From: Bacillota bacterium
GTDB lineage: Bacteria > Bacillota > Clostridia > Lachnospirales > Lachnospiraceae
DNA: 6,788 bases
Reading direction: 5' to 3'
Assembly (NCBI GenBank): GCA_023458855.1
Contig: JAEWWQ010000119.1
Coordinates: 1-6,788, forward strand
Of this stretch, positions 1-4,949 are shown piece after piece. Both the position numbers and the translations under genes were made by a program. The first letter of the stretch is position 1. Each line of letters begins with the position of its first letter. Under the pieces are notes generated by a model. That model was given only the letters and a program-made list of their open reading frames with translations, was not told the DNA's origin and ran no database searches.

Positions 1-413
1 GTATTATAATACCGTACATAACATTTTCACTGCCGATGACCATATTTATTCTGACAGGTTTTTTTAAGAGCATGCCGAGAGAATTATTTGAAGCTGCCTG
101 TATTGATGGATGTTCTATTTATGGATGCTTTTTCAGAATTGCCTTACCACTTTCAGCCACAGGGTTATTTGTTACAGGATTAATGACTTTCATTAATAAC
201 TGGAATGAGCTGCTGGTAGCTATGGTATTCATATCAGATACAGAGAAGAAGACATTACCAGTTACATTGACTTATTTTGTTGGACCATATGCGACAAATT
301 ATGTGCAGATGTTTGCCGCAATTATTATAGCTATTACTCCTGCAATTATTGTGTATTGTATGTTTAGCAATAAGATTGTAGCAGGTCTTACGGCCGGCGC
401 AGTAAAAGGCTAA
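1..413 (+). CDS. Sugar ABC transporter permease, MalG-type (CUT1), C-terminal part
   Basis: This is an inner-membrane permease subunit of a carbohydrate ABC importer; it pairs with a second permease, a solute-binding protein and an ATPase, none of which is in the window. The reading frame is open to the left edge (from base 3, reading IIIPYITFSLPMTIF), so the ATG at 36 is internal and the gene is truncated by the window. The diagnostic cytoplasmic EAA loop lies at 90-149 (EAACIDG, then IALP), the site that docks on the ATPase. Hydrophobic segments follow at about 156-230 and 310-380, and the tail VAGLTAGAVKG is typical of MalG-like permeases. The stop is at 411-413, only 19 bases before the glycoside hydrolase, so the two are almost certainly cotranscribed. 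The downstream hydrolase suggests an oligosaccharide substrate, but the sugar cannot be read from the sequence. Confidence 0.93.
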   Translation, partial: IIIPYITFSLPMTIFILTGFFKSMPRELFEAACIDGCSIYGCFFRIALPLSATGLFVTGLMTFINNWNELLVAMVFISDTEKKTLPVTLTYFVGPYATNYVQMFAAIIIAITPAIIVYCMFSNKIVAGLTAGAVKG

Positions 414-432
414 TATAGAAAAGGAAAATAAT

Positions 433-2547
433 ATGGAACGTAAAGAGGCTGAAAAAAAGGCAAAAGAATTAGTGGCACAGATGACAGTAGAGGAACGTGC
501 ATCACAGTTAAGGTACGATTCTCCTGCTATTAAAAGACTCGGGGTGCCTGCATACAACTGGTGGAATGAGGCCTTACATGGAGTTGCAAGAGCAGGTGTG
601 GCAACAAGTTTTCCACAAGCAATTGGAATGGCTGCAACTTTCGATGATGATTTGTTACAAAAAATTGCAGATACAGTTGCAACAGAAGGACGCGCTAAAT
701 ATAACGAGTATTCGAAACATGAGGATAGAGATATTTATAAGGGACTTACTTTCTGGTCTCCAAATGTTAATATTTTCAGAGATCCGCGCTGGGGAAGAGG
801 GCATGAGACCTATGGTGAAGATCCATATCTGAGCAGCAGATTAGGCGTTGCTTTTGTAAAAGGATTACAAGGTGAAGGAGAGAATTTAAAAAGTGCAGCC
901 TGTGCAAAACATTTTGCTGTACATTCCGGTCCTGAAGCAGTACGCCATGAATTCAATGCAATAGTATCAAAGAAAGATTTGAGAGAGACCTATTTGCCGG
1001 CATTTGAAGCTTGTGTGAAAGAAGCAAAAGTAGAAGCTGTTATGGGTGCTTATAATAGAACAAATGGAGAAGCGTGCTGCGCAAGTCCAACACTTATGAA
1101 TGATATTTTGAGAGGTGAATGGGAATTTGCCGGTCATTATGTATCGGATTGCTGGGCAATCAGAGATTTTCATGAACATCATTTTATCACGAAGACGGCG
1201 GAAGAATCGGCAGCATTAGCACTAAAAGCCGGATGTGATCTCAATTGCGGAAATACGTATTTACAAATAATGAAAGCATATCAAAAAGGTATGGTAACCG
1301 AAGCAGATATTACAAAATCTGCAGAGCGGTTATTTACGACAAGATATTTATTGGGATTATTTGATGGCAGTGAATTTGATGCGATTCCATATGAAAAAGT
1401 AGAGTGTAAGGAACACTTGGAATTAGCAGAAGATGCTGCAAGAAAAGGCATTGTTCTATTAAAAAATAACGGAATTCTTCCTATTAATAAAAAGAAAATA
1501 AGTACCATAGGCGTGATAGGACCAAATGCAAATAGCAGGTTGGCATTGATTGGCAACTATCATGGAACCTCCTCCAGGTACATTACCTTATTGGAAGGTA
1601 TTCAGGATGAAGTGGCGGAGGAAGTAAACGTATTATACTCTGAGGGTTCGGATCTGTCTAAGGACAGAGTCGAGAATCTTGCAATGGCGCAGGACAGAAT
1701 TATGGAAGCGGTCGGTGTTGCCGAACATAGTGATATCGTCATTCTGTGTGTCGGATTAAATGAGACTTTGGAAGGGGAAGAAGGTGATGAGGGTAATAAT
1801 TATGCATCCGGCGATAAGGAAGATTTATCATTACCGGCTTCACAACAGCAATTGGTAGAAAAGATACTGCAATTAGGAAAACCTACTGTAGTATGTCTGA
1901 TGGCAGGAAGTTCTATTGATTTGGGTTATGCAGAAGAACATGCAGATGCGGTAGTGCAGTTATGGTATCCGGGCGCACGAGGAGGTAAAGCGGCAGCAGA
2001 TATTCTCTTTGGTACATGTTCTCCATCAGGAAAACTTCCAATTACATTTTACAAGAATTTGGAAAAATTACCGGCATTTGAAGATTACTCTATGGAAAAC
2101 CGTACGTATCGCTATATGGAGGGAGAAGCTCTATACCCATTTGGATATGGACTGACTTATGGCAGTATTAATGTGACATGTGCAACGGTTTCTGAGATGT
2201 CAGAATTAAATGATGATAGTGATGAAATTACAATAGAAGCCATTGTTGCAAACGATGGAAAATGTGCAACAGAGGACATTGTGCAGATTTACATTAAAGA
2301 TATGGAATCAAAATATGCAGTAAAAAACCATAATTTGTGTTGTTTTAAAAGAATAGCACTTGAAAAAGGTGAGAAAAAGAAAGTAGAACTTCAGGTATCC
2401 AGAAAAGCATTTACCATTGTAGATGATAAAGGAGACAGATATATTGATGGCAAAAAATTTATTCTGTATGTAGGAATGAACCAGCCAGATAGCAGGAGTG
2501 TGACACTCAGCGGTAAGAAACCAATAGAAATCGTCATAAATTTATAG
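433..2547 (+). CDS. Glycoside hydrolase family 3, beta-xylosidase/beta-glucosidase type, cytoplasmic
   Basis: This 704-residue enzyme should release single sugars from the non-reducing end of short beta-linked oligosaccharides by a retaining mechanism. The order is an N-terminal TIM barrel (about residues 30-310), an alpha/beta sandwich domain (about 335-580, ending YPFGYGLTYG) and a fibronectin III-like domain (about 600-695). Visible family motifs are YNWWNEALHGVA (41-52), RDPRWGRGHETYGEDP (116-131), the substrate-binding KH pair (159-160) and the nucleophile Asp239 in YVSDCWAI (bases 1147-1149). The acid/base is probably one of the glutamates in LEGEEGDEGN (446-455); which one needs alignment. 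The WWNEALHG and SDC motifs resemble the xylosidase-like branch more than the classical SDW beta-glucosidases, so xylo-oligosaccharides are a reasonable guess. There is no signal peptide, so it acts on imported sugars, in keeping with the permease gene just upstream. A modest ribosome binding site (AAGGAAA, about 421-427) precedes the ATG. Length is normal for the family. Confidence 0.95.
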   Translation: MERKEAEKKAKELVAQMTVEERASQLRYDSPAIKRLGVPAYNWWNEALHGVARAGVATSFPQAIGMAATFDDDLLQKIADTVATEGRAKYNEYSKHEDRDIYKGLTFWSPNVNIFRDPRWGRGHETYGEDPYLSSRLGVAFVKGLQGEGENLKSAACAKHFAVHSGPEAVRHEFNAIVSKKDLRETYLPAFEACVKEAKVEAVMGAYNRTNGEACCASPTLMNDILRGEWEFAGHYVSDCWAIRDFHEHHFITKTAEESAALALKAGCDLNCGNTYLQIMKAYQKGMVTEADITKSAERLFTTRYLLGLFDGSEFDAIPYEKVECKEHLELAEDAARKGIVLLKNNGILPINKKKISTIGVIGPNANSRLALIGNYHGTSSRYITLLEGIQDEVAEEVNVLYSEGSDLSKDRVENLAMAQDRIMEAVGVAEHSDIVILCVGLNETLEGEEGDEGNNYASGDKEDLSLPASQQQLVEKILQLGKPTVVCLMAGSSIDLGYAEEHADAVVQLWYPGARGGKAAADILFGTCSPSGKLPITFYKNLEKLPAFEDYSMENRTYRYMEGEALYPFGYGLTYGSINVTCATVSEMSELNDDSDEITIEAIVANDGKCATEDIVQIYIKDMESKYAVKNHNLCCFKRIALEKGEKKKVELQVSRKAFTIVDDKGDRYIDGKKFILYVGMNQPDSRSVTLSGKKPIEIVINL

Positions 2548-2557
2548 GTAGAAATAT

Positions 2558-2585
2558 AAAAACCCCGTGAATTCACGGGGTTTTT
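2558..2585 (+). terminator. Intrinsic terminator after the glycoside hydrolase gene
   Basis: A perfect 18-base palindrome, CCCCGTGAATTCACGGGG (2563-2580), is flanked by AAAAA on the left and TTTTT on the right, giving a 7-bp GC-rich stem with an AATT loop, extendable by A-T pairs, and a T-tract. It begins 10 bases after the hydrolase stop codon. The symmetry means it could work in both directions, although no convergent gene is present here. Confidence 0.93.
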
Positions 2586-2586
2586 G

Positions 2587-2628
2587 TGGTACACTGAGAT
2601 TGCAGGATAAAAACGAAGTAAGGTATCA
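2587..2628 (+). promoter_or_regulatory. Possible promoter region for the sirtuin-DUF951 pair
   Basis: The terminator upstream implies that a promoter must lie between about 2585 and 2678. Two weak candidates are visible: an extended -10 (TGG then TACACT, 2587-2595) directly after the terminator, without a good -35, and TTGCAG (2600-2605) followed after 17 bases by a poor -10, GTATCA (2623-2628). Neither is convincing alone, so the exact position is uncertain. Confidence 0.3.
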
Positions 2629-2660
2629 GGGGGAAATATATTCTGTGATTGTTTATGATG

Positions 2661-2670
2661 AAAGGAAAGG
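2661..2670 (+). promoter_or_regulatory. Ribosome binding site that sets the sirtuin start
   Basis: The purine run AAAGGAAAGG lies 8 bases before the GTG at 2679, which is ideal spacing. The earlier in-frame candidates (TTG 2649, ATG 2655, ATG 2658) lie upstream of or against this site and have no well-spaced site of their own; the nearest purine run, AGGGGG at 2628-2633, is over 15 bases away. It therefore favours GTG 2679. Confidence 0.7.
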
Positions 2671-2678
2671 TGTGCAGG

Positions 2679-3398
2679 GTGGATGCGATAGAAGAATTGC
2701 AAGAGATCATTAGTGGAAGTGATAATATTGTATTTTTTGGCGGTGCAGGTGTTTCAACAGAAAGCGGTATTCCGGACTTTAGAAGTGTAGACGGACTCTA
2801 TAACCAGCAGTATGATTATCCACCGGAAACTATTTTGAGTCATACGTTTTATCGGAATCATACTGAGGAATTTTTCCGCTTTTACAGGGCTAAAATGTTG
2901 TGTCCGGCAGCAAAGCCGAACATGGCACATAGAAAACTGGCAGAACTGGAACGAAATGGAAAATTAAACGCAGTAATTACCCAGAATATTGATGGTCTTC
3001 ATCAGGCAGCGGGAAGCAGGGAAGTGTTGGAGCTGCATGGGTCTGTACTTCGGAATTATTGTGAGAAATGCGGTGCATCGTATGATATGGAGTATATATT
3101 ACAGGGAAAAGGAATACCAACATGTAAATGCGGTGATACGATTAAACCGGATGTTGTATTGTATGAAGAATCCCTGAATGAATATACAATCAGTAAGGCA
3201 ATTTCGTATATTGCCAATGCTGATGTATTAATTGTTGGAGGTACTTCGTTAGCGGTATATCCGGCAGCAGGTCTGATTGATTATTATCAGGGAAGTAAAC
3301 TGGTGTTGATTAATAAGACGGCAACACCAAGGGATAAAATCGCCAATCTGATTGTGCAGGGAAGTATTGGAGAGATACTTGGGAAGATAATCGTATAA
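2679..3398 (+). CDS. cobB: Sir2-family NAD-dependent protein deacylase (sirtuin)
   Basis: It removes acetyl (or other acyl) groups from protein lysines, consuming NAD and producing nicotinamide and O-acyl-ADP-ribose in the cytoplasm. Counting from the GTG start (239 residues, the normal size for a bacterial sirtuin), the NAD-binding motif GAGVSTESGIPDFRS is at 22-36, QNIDGLH at 102-108 and the catalytic His120 is in LHGS. A structural zinc site is formed by Cys128, Cys131, Cys149 and Cys151; the second pair is spaced CxC rather than the textbook CxxC. GGTSL and VYPAA close the Rossmann fold, and INK lies near the C-terminus. The Y-x-x-R acyl-pocket signature of desuccinylase-type sirtuins is not seen: the corresponding stretch reads FYRAK (68-72), so a deacetylase is more likely than a desuccinylase. 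A longer product from TTG 2649 or ATG 2655 is possible, but the ribosome binding site and family N-terminus argue against it. It is followed 11 bases later by the DUF951 gene, probably in one transcript. Confidence 0.95.
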   Translation: MDAIEELQEIISGSDNIVFFGGAGVSTESGIPDFRSVDGLYNQQYDYPPETILSHTFYRNHTEEFFRFYRAKMLCPAAKPNMAHRKLAELERNGKLNAVITQNIDGLHQAAGSREVLELHGSVLRNYCEKCGASYDMEYILQGKGIPTCKCGDTIKPDVVLYEESLNEYTISKAISYIANADVLIVGGTSLAVYPAAGLIDYYQGSKLVLINKTATPRDKIANLIVQGSIGEILGKIIV

Positions 3399-3402
3399 GG
3401 AG
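3397..3402 (+). promoter_or_regulatory. Ribosome binding site that sets the DUF951 start
   Basis: AAGGAG lies only 1 base before the ATG at 3404, too close for initiation there, but 7 bases before the in-frame GTG at 3410. It also overlaps the end of the sirtuin gene (stop at 3396-3398), consistent with translational coupling. Confidence 0.75.
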
Positions 3403-3409
3403 AATGAGC

Positions 3410-3595
3410 GTGGAATATAACGTTGGAGATATTGTAAAATTGAAAAAACCTCATCCATGCGGGAGCTATGAATGGGAAATATTGCGTGTTGGAGCAGATT
3501 TTCGATTAAAATGCCTTGGATGCGGTCACCAGGTCATGGTAGCGAGAAAGCTTGTTGAGAAAAATACAAAAGGAATTCGTCCTAAAAATGCTTGA
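3410..3595 (+). CDS. DUF951 family small protein (YyzM-like)
   Basis: This 61-residue cytoplasmic protein belongs to DUF951, a family of short basic proteins widespread in Firmicutes with no function I can state with confidence. Family hallmarks are visible: an N-terminal VGDIVKLKKPHPCG stretch, then W-E-I-L-R-V-G-A-D-F, then LKCLGCGHQVMVAR. The cysteines at LKCLGC plus the earlier HPCG suggest a small metal- or nucleic-acid-binding fold, which is inference. The GTG start at 3410 is preferred over the ATG at 3404 because of the AAGGAG spacing, and it gives the usual family N-terminus and length. In Bacillus subtilis the DUF951 gene yyzM also lies just upstream of the rpsF region, so the linkage is conserved, but the separate rpsF promoter overlaps the stop codon here. 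Confidence 0.9.
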   Translation: MEYNVGDIVKLKKPHPCGSYEWEILRVGADFRLKCLGCGHQVMVARKLVEKNTKGIRPKNA

Positions 3596-3620
3596 AAAAT
3601 CACATAATATGTGATATTAT
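3592..3620 (+). promoter_or_regulatory. Strong sigma-A-type promoter of the rpsF-ssb-rpsR operon
   Basis: The -35 box TTGAAA (3592-3597) overlaps the stop codon of the DUF951 gene. A 17-base spacer leads to the -10 box TATTAT (3615-3620), which is preceded by TGA (3612-3614) as an extended -10 element. Transcription should start near 3626-3628, giving a leader of about 85 bases. No terminator separates it from the DUF951 gene, so read-through from the sirtuin operon can also feed these genes. Confidence 0.75.
3600..3614. repeat. 15-base palindrome filling the rpsF promoter spacer (candidate operator)
   Basis: TCACATA-A-TATGTGA is a perfect inverted repeat with 7-base arms and a single central base. 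It occupies nearly all of the 17-base spacer between the -35 and -10 boxes. The half-site TGTGATAT (3610-3617) recurs in direct orientation at 3628-3635, at or just after the expected transcription start. The location is that of an operator for a repressor, but no regulator is identified and an A+T-rich palindrome could arise by chance. Confidence 0.4.
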
Positions 3621-3641
3621 ACTATTCTGTGATATAAAAAA

Positions 3642-3690
3642 ATCGGGTAACCGATACACATTCCTTGCTCTTTTTTTAGAAAAGGGCCAG
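3642..3690 (+). promoter_or_regulatory. Structured rpsF mRNA leader, candidate S6:S18 autoregulatory element
   Basis: Two hairpins can be drawn in the leader. The first is ATCGG-GTAA-CCGAT (3642-3655), a 5-bp stem with a GNRA-type tetraloop. The second pairs GCTCTTTT (3667-3674) with AAAAGGGC (3680-3687, one G-U pair) across a 5-base loop, with a possible short extension to 3664-3690. Many bacterial rpsF leaders are known to bind the S6:S18 protein complex through a motif containing a conserved CCG; a CCGA occurs here at 3651-3654. I cannot confirm that the fold matches the published motif. The leader ends at the AAGGAGG ribosome binding site (3698-3704). Confidence 0.35.
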
Positions 3691-3712
3691 AGACCAAAAG
3701 GAGGAAAAAAGC

Positions 3713-4003
3713 ATGAACAAATATGAATTAGCCGTTGTTGTTAGTGCAAAAATCGAAGACGACGAAAGAGTTGCTACAATCGAAAAAGTAAAAGGTTATA
3801 TTGAACGTTTCGGTGGTACAATTACTAACGTTGATGAATGGGGTAAGAAGAGATTGGCTTACGATGTTCAGAAAATGAAAGATGGTTTTTACTACTTCAT
3901 CAAATTCGATGCTGAATCTACAGTTCCAGCGGAAGTTGAAAGCAATATCCGCATTATGGAAAATGTAATCAGATTTTTATGCGTAAGACAAGACGAGGCA
4001 TAA
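3713..4003 (+). CDS. rpsF: 30S ribosomal protein S6
   Basis: S6 is a component of the 30S platform, where it binds 16S rRNA as a heterodimer with S18, encoded two genes downstream. The 96-residue length is normal. Family features are the N-terminal MNKYELAVVV strand, the W-GKKRLAYDVQKMKDG region (43-58), the strand FYYFIKFDA (59-67), and the C-terminal N-x-RIMENVIRFL (78-89). The long acidic tail that some bacteria add is absent. AAGGAGG at 3698-3704 lies 8 bases before the ATG. It is the first gene of the operon, so feedback by the S6:S18 dimer on its leader would control the whole unit. Confidence 0.98.
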   Translation: MNKYELAVVVSAKIEDDERVATIEKVKGYIERFGGTITNVDEWGKKRLAYDVQKMKDGFYYFIKFDAESTVPAEVESNIRIMENVIRFLCVRQDEA

Positions 4004-4017
4004 GATAAGGAGAACGT

Positions 4018-4461
4018 ATGAATAAAGTAATTCTTATGGGGCGTTTGACGAGAGATCCTGAAGTAAGATATTCTCAGGGTGACAATGCAATGGCAATTGC
4101 AAGATATACACTTGCGGTAGACCGCAGATTTAACCGTAATAATGAGGAACAGAACGCAGATTTTATTGGATGTGTGGCATTTGGTAAAGCTGGCGAATTT
4201 GCTGAGAAATATTTCCGCAAAGGTACTAAGGTAGCAGTTACCGGACGTATCCAGACAGGAAGTTATACAAATAAAGACGGAGTTAAAGTGTATACAACTG
4301 ATATTGTTGTTGAGGATCAGGAATTTGCTGAAAGCAAAAATTCATCAGCAGGAGCATCTGAAGGTGGTTTTTCGAATGGTGGATTCAGACAGGAAACAGC
4401 AGTTGGTGATGGTTTCATGAATATTCCAGATGGAATTGATGAAGAATTGCCATTCAACTAA
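4018..4461 (+). CDS. ssb: Single-stranded DNA-binding protein
   Basis: SSB coats single-stranded DNA in replication, recombination and repair and recruits partner proteins through its C-terminal tip. Residues 1 to about 104 form the OB fold (MNKVILMGRLTRDPEVRY at the start; KGTKVAVTGRIQTGSY at 68-83). Residues 105-138 are a flexible, Gly/Ser-rich linker, and the acidic tip is DGIDEELPFN (138-147). The tip carries one residue (Asn147) after the usual terminal Pro-Phe. The protein has no tryptophan; the position that is often the DNA-stacking Trp in ADFIxCVxW is Phe55. AAGGAG (4007-4012) lies 5 bases before the ATG, and the gene starts 14 bases after rpsF, so it is cotranscribed and growth-linked. 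Confidence 0.98.
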   Translation: MNKVILMGRLTRDPEVRYSQGDNAMAIARYTLAVDRRFNRNNEEQNADFIGCVAFGKAGEFAEKYFRKGTKVAVTGRIQTGSYTNKDGVKVYTTDIVVEDQEFAESKNSSAGASEGGFSNGGFRQETAVGDGFMNIPDGIDEELPFN

Positions 4462-4490
4462 TAATTAGATTTTAGATAGGAGGCAATACT

Positions 4491-4754
4491 ATGGCTTACA
4501 ATAGAGCAGAGAAATCCGATTCTCCTATGAAGAGAAGAGGCGGAATGCGCAGAAGAAAGAAAGTTTGCGTATTTTGTGGAAAAGATAATACAATTGATTA
4601 CAAAGATGTAAATAAATTAAAAAGATATGTATCTGAAAGAGGAAAAATCCTTCCAAGAAGAATCACAGGAAACTGTGCAAAACATCAGAGAGCTCTTACA
4701 GTAGCAATCAAGAGAGCAAGACATATCGCTTTGATGCCTTATACTTGCGATTAA
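4491..4754 (+). CDS. rpsR: 30S ribosomal protein S18, zinc-ligand (C+) form
   Basis: S18 partners S6 on the 30S platform. The 87-residue protein has a basic N-terminus (MKRRGGMRRRKK, 13-24) and the core DYKDVNKLKRYVSERGKI, then LPRRITG-NCAKHQRAL. It retains a zinc-type ligand set, Cys26, Cys29, Cys62 and His65 (CVFC and CAKH), the metal-binding version of S18 seen in many Firmicutes; other lineages have lost these ligands. TAGGAGG (4477-4483) lies 7 bases before the ATG. It is the last gene of the operon and is followed by a terminator 7 bases after the stop codon. Confidence 0.98.
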   Translation: MAYNRAEKSDSPMKRRGGMRRRKKVCVFCGKDNTIDYKDVNKLKRYVSERGKILPRRITGNCAKHQRALTVAIKRARHIALMPYTCD

Positions 4755-4761
4755 AACTATT

Positions 4762-4796
4762 AACCGTCATTACTAAATGTAGTGGCGGTTTTTATA
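4762..4796 (+). terminator. Intrinsic terminator of the rpsF-ssb-rpsR operon
   Basis: AACCGTCATTAC (4762-4773) pairs with GTAGTGGCGGTT (4779-4790) over 12 bp with two G-U pairs, closing a 5-base loop (TAAAT), followed directly by a T-tract. This ends the operon after rpsR, so genes that often follow in related genomes are not cotranscribed here. Confidence 0.93.
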
Positions 4797-4831
4797 TTTT
4801 GAAATCTATATGGTATCATAGGATTTCAAAA
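4797..4831. repeat. 10-bp inverted repeat between the rpsR terminator and the next promoter
   Basis: TTTTGAAATC (4797-4806) is matched exactly by GATTTCAAAA (4822-4831) across a 15-base loop; three more pairs form inside (TAT with ATA) if G4821 bulges. The + strand continues with A-rich sequence instead of a T-tract, so it is not a terminator for rpsR, which already has one. It may be a remnant of a small palindromic element or a regulator site. Confidence 0.6.
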
Positions 4832-4859
4832 TAAAAAAGCAATCAATAATAGGAAATGA

Positions 4860-4888
4860 TAGAAAAAGAATGATAATTTTGTTATAAT
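4860..4888 (+). promoter_or_regulatory. Promoter of the secreted-protein gene
   Basis: TAGAAA (4860-4865) and a perfect TATAAT (4883-4888) are separated by 17 bases. Transcription should start near 4895, leaving a leader of about 55 bases. A small dyad, ATCAA-GGAAA-TTGAT (4887-4901), overlaps the -10 end and the start point and could be an operator, but it is short enough to be chance. Confidence 0.7.
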
Positions 4889-4949
4889 CAAGGAAATTGA
4901 TTGAGAAATAAAAATAACATTATTTGAAGTATCGAAGGAGGAATAGGAT

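Noticed and set aside
36..38. ATG as the start of the permease gene
   Set aside because: The frame is open to the left edge and upstream codons read like permease sequence (IIIPYITFSLP); the ATG is internal.
255..557. Minus-strand open frame spanning the permease end and hydrolase start
   Set aside because: It is antisense to two confidently identified genes, crosses their boundary, has no ribosome binding site and resembles no family.
2391..2702. Minus-strand open frame across the hydrolase end and the terminator
   Set aside because: It runs through a strong terminator palindrome and lies antisense to two real genes; no family resemblance.
2645..2713. Short upstream frame from GTG 2645 overlapping the sirtuin start, preceded by AGGGGG
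   Set aside because: Spacing to the purine run is long (11 bases), the 22-codon product has no recognisable feature, and a simpler start for the sirtuin explains the region.
3642..3677. Hairpin plus T7 run in the rpsF leader as an intrinsic terminator or attenuator
   Set aside because: The T-run begins 15 bases after the hairpin; a functional intrinsic terminator needs them adjacent.
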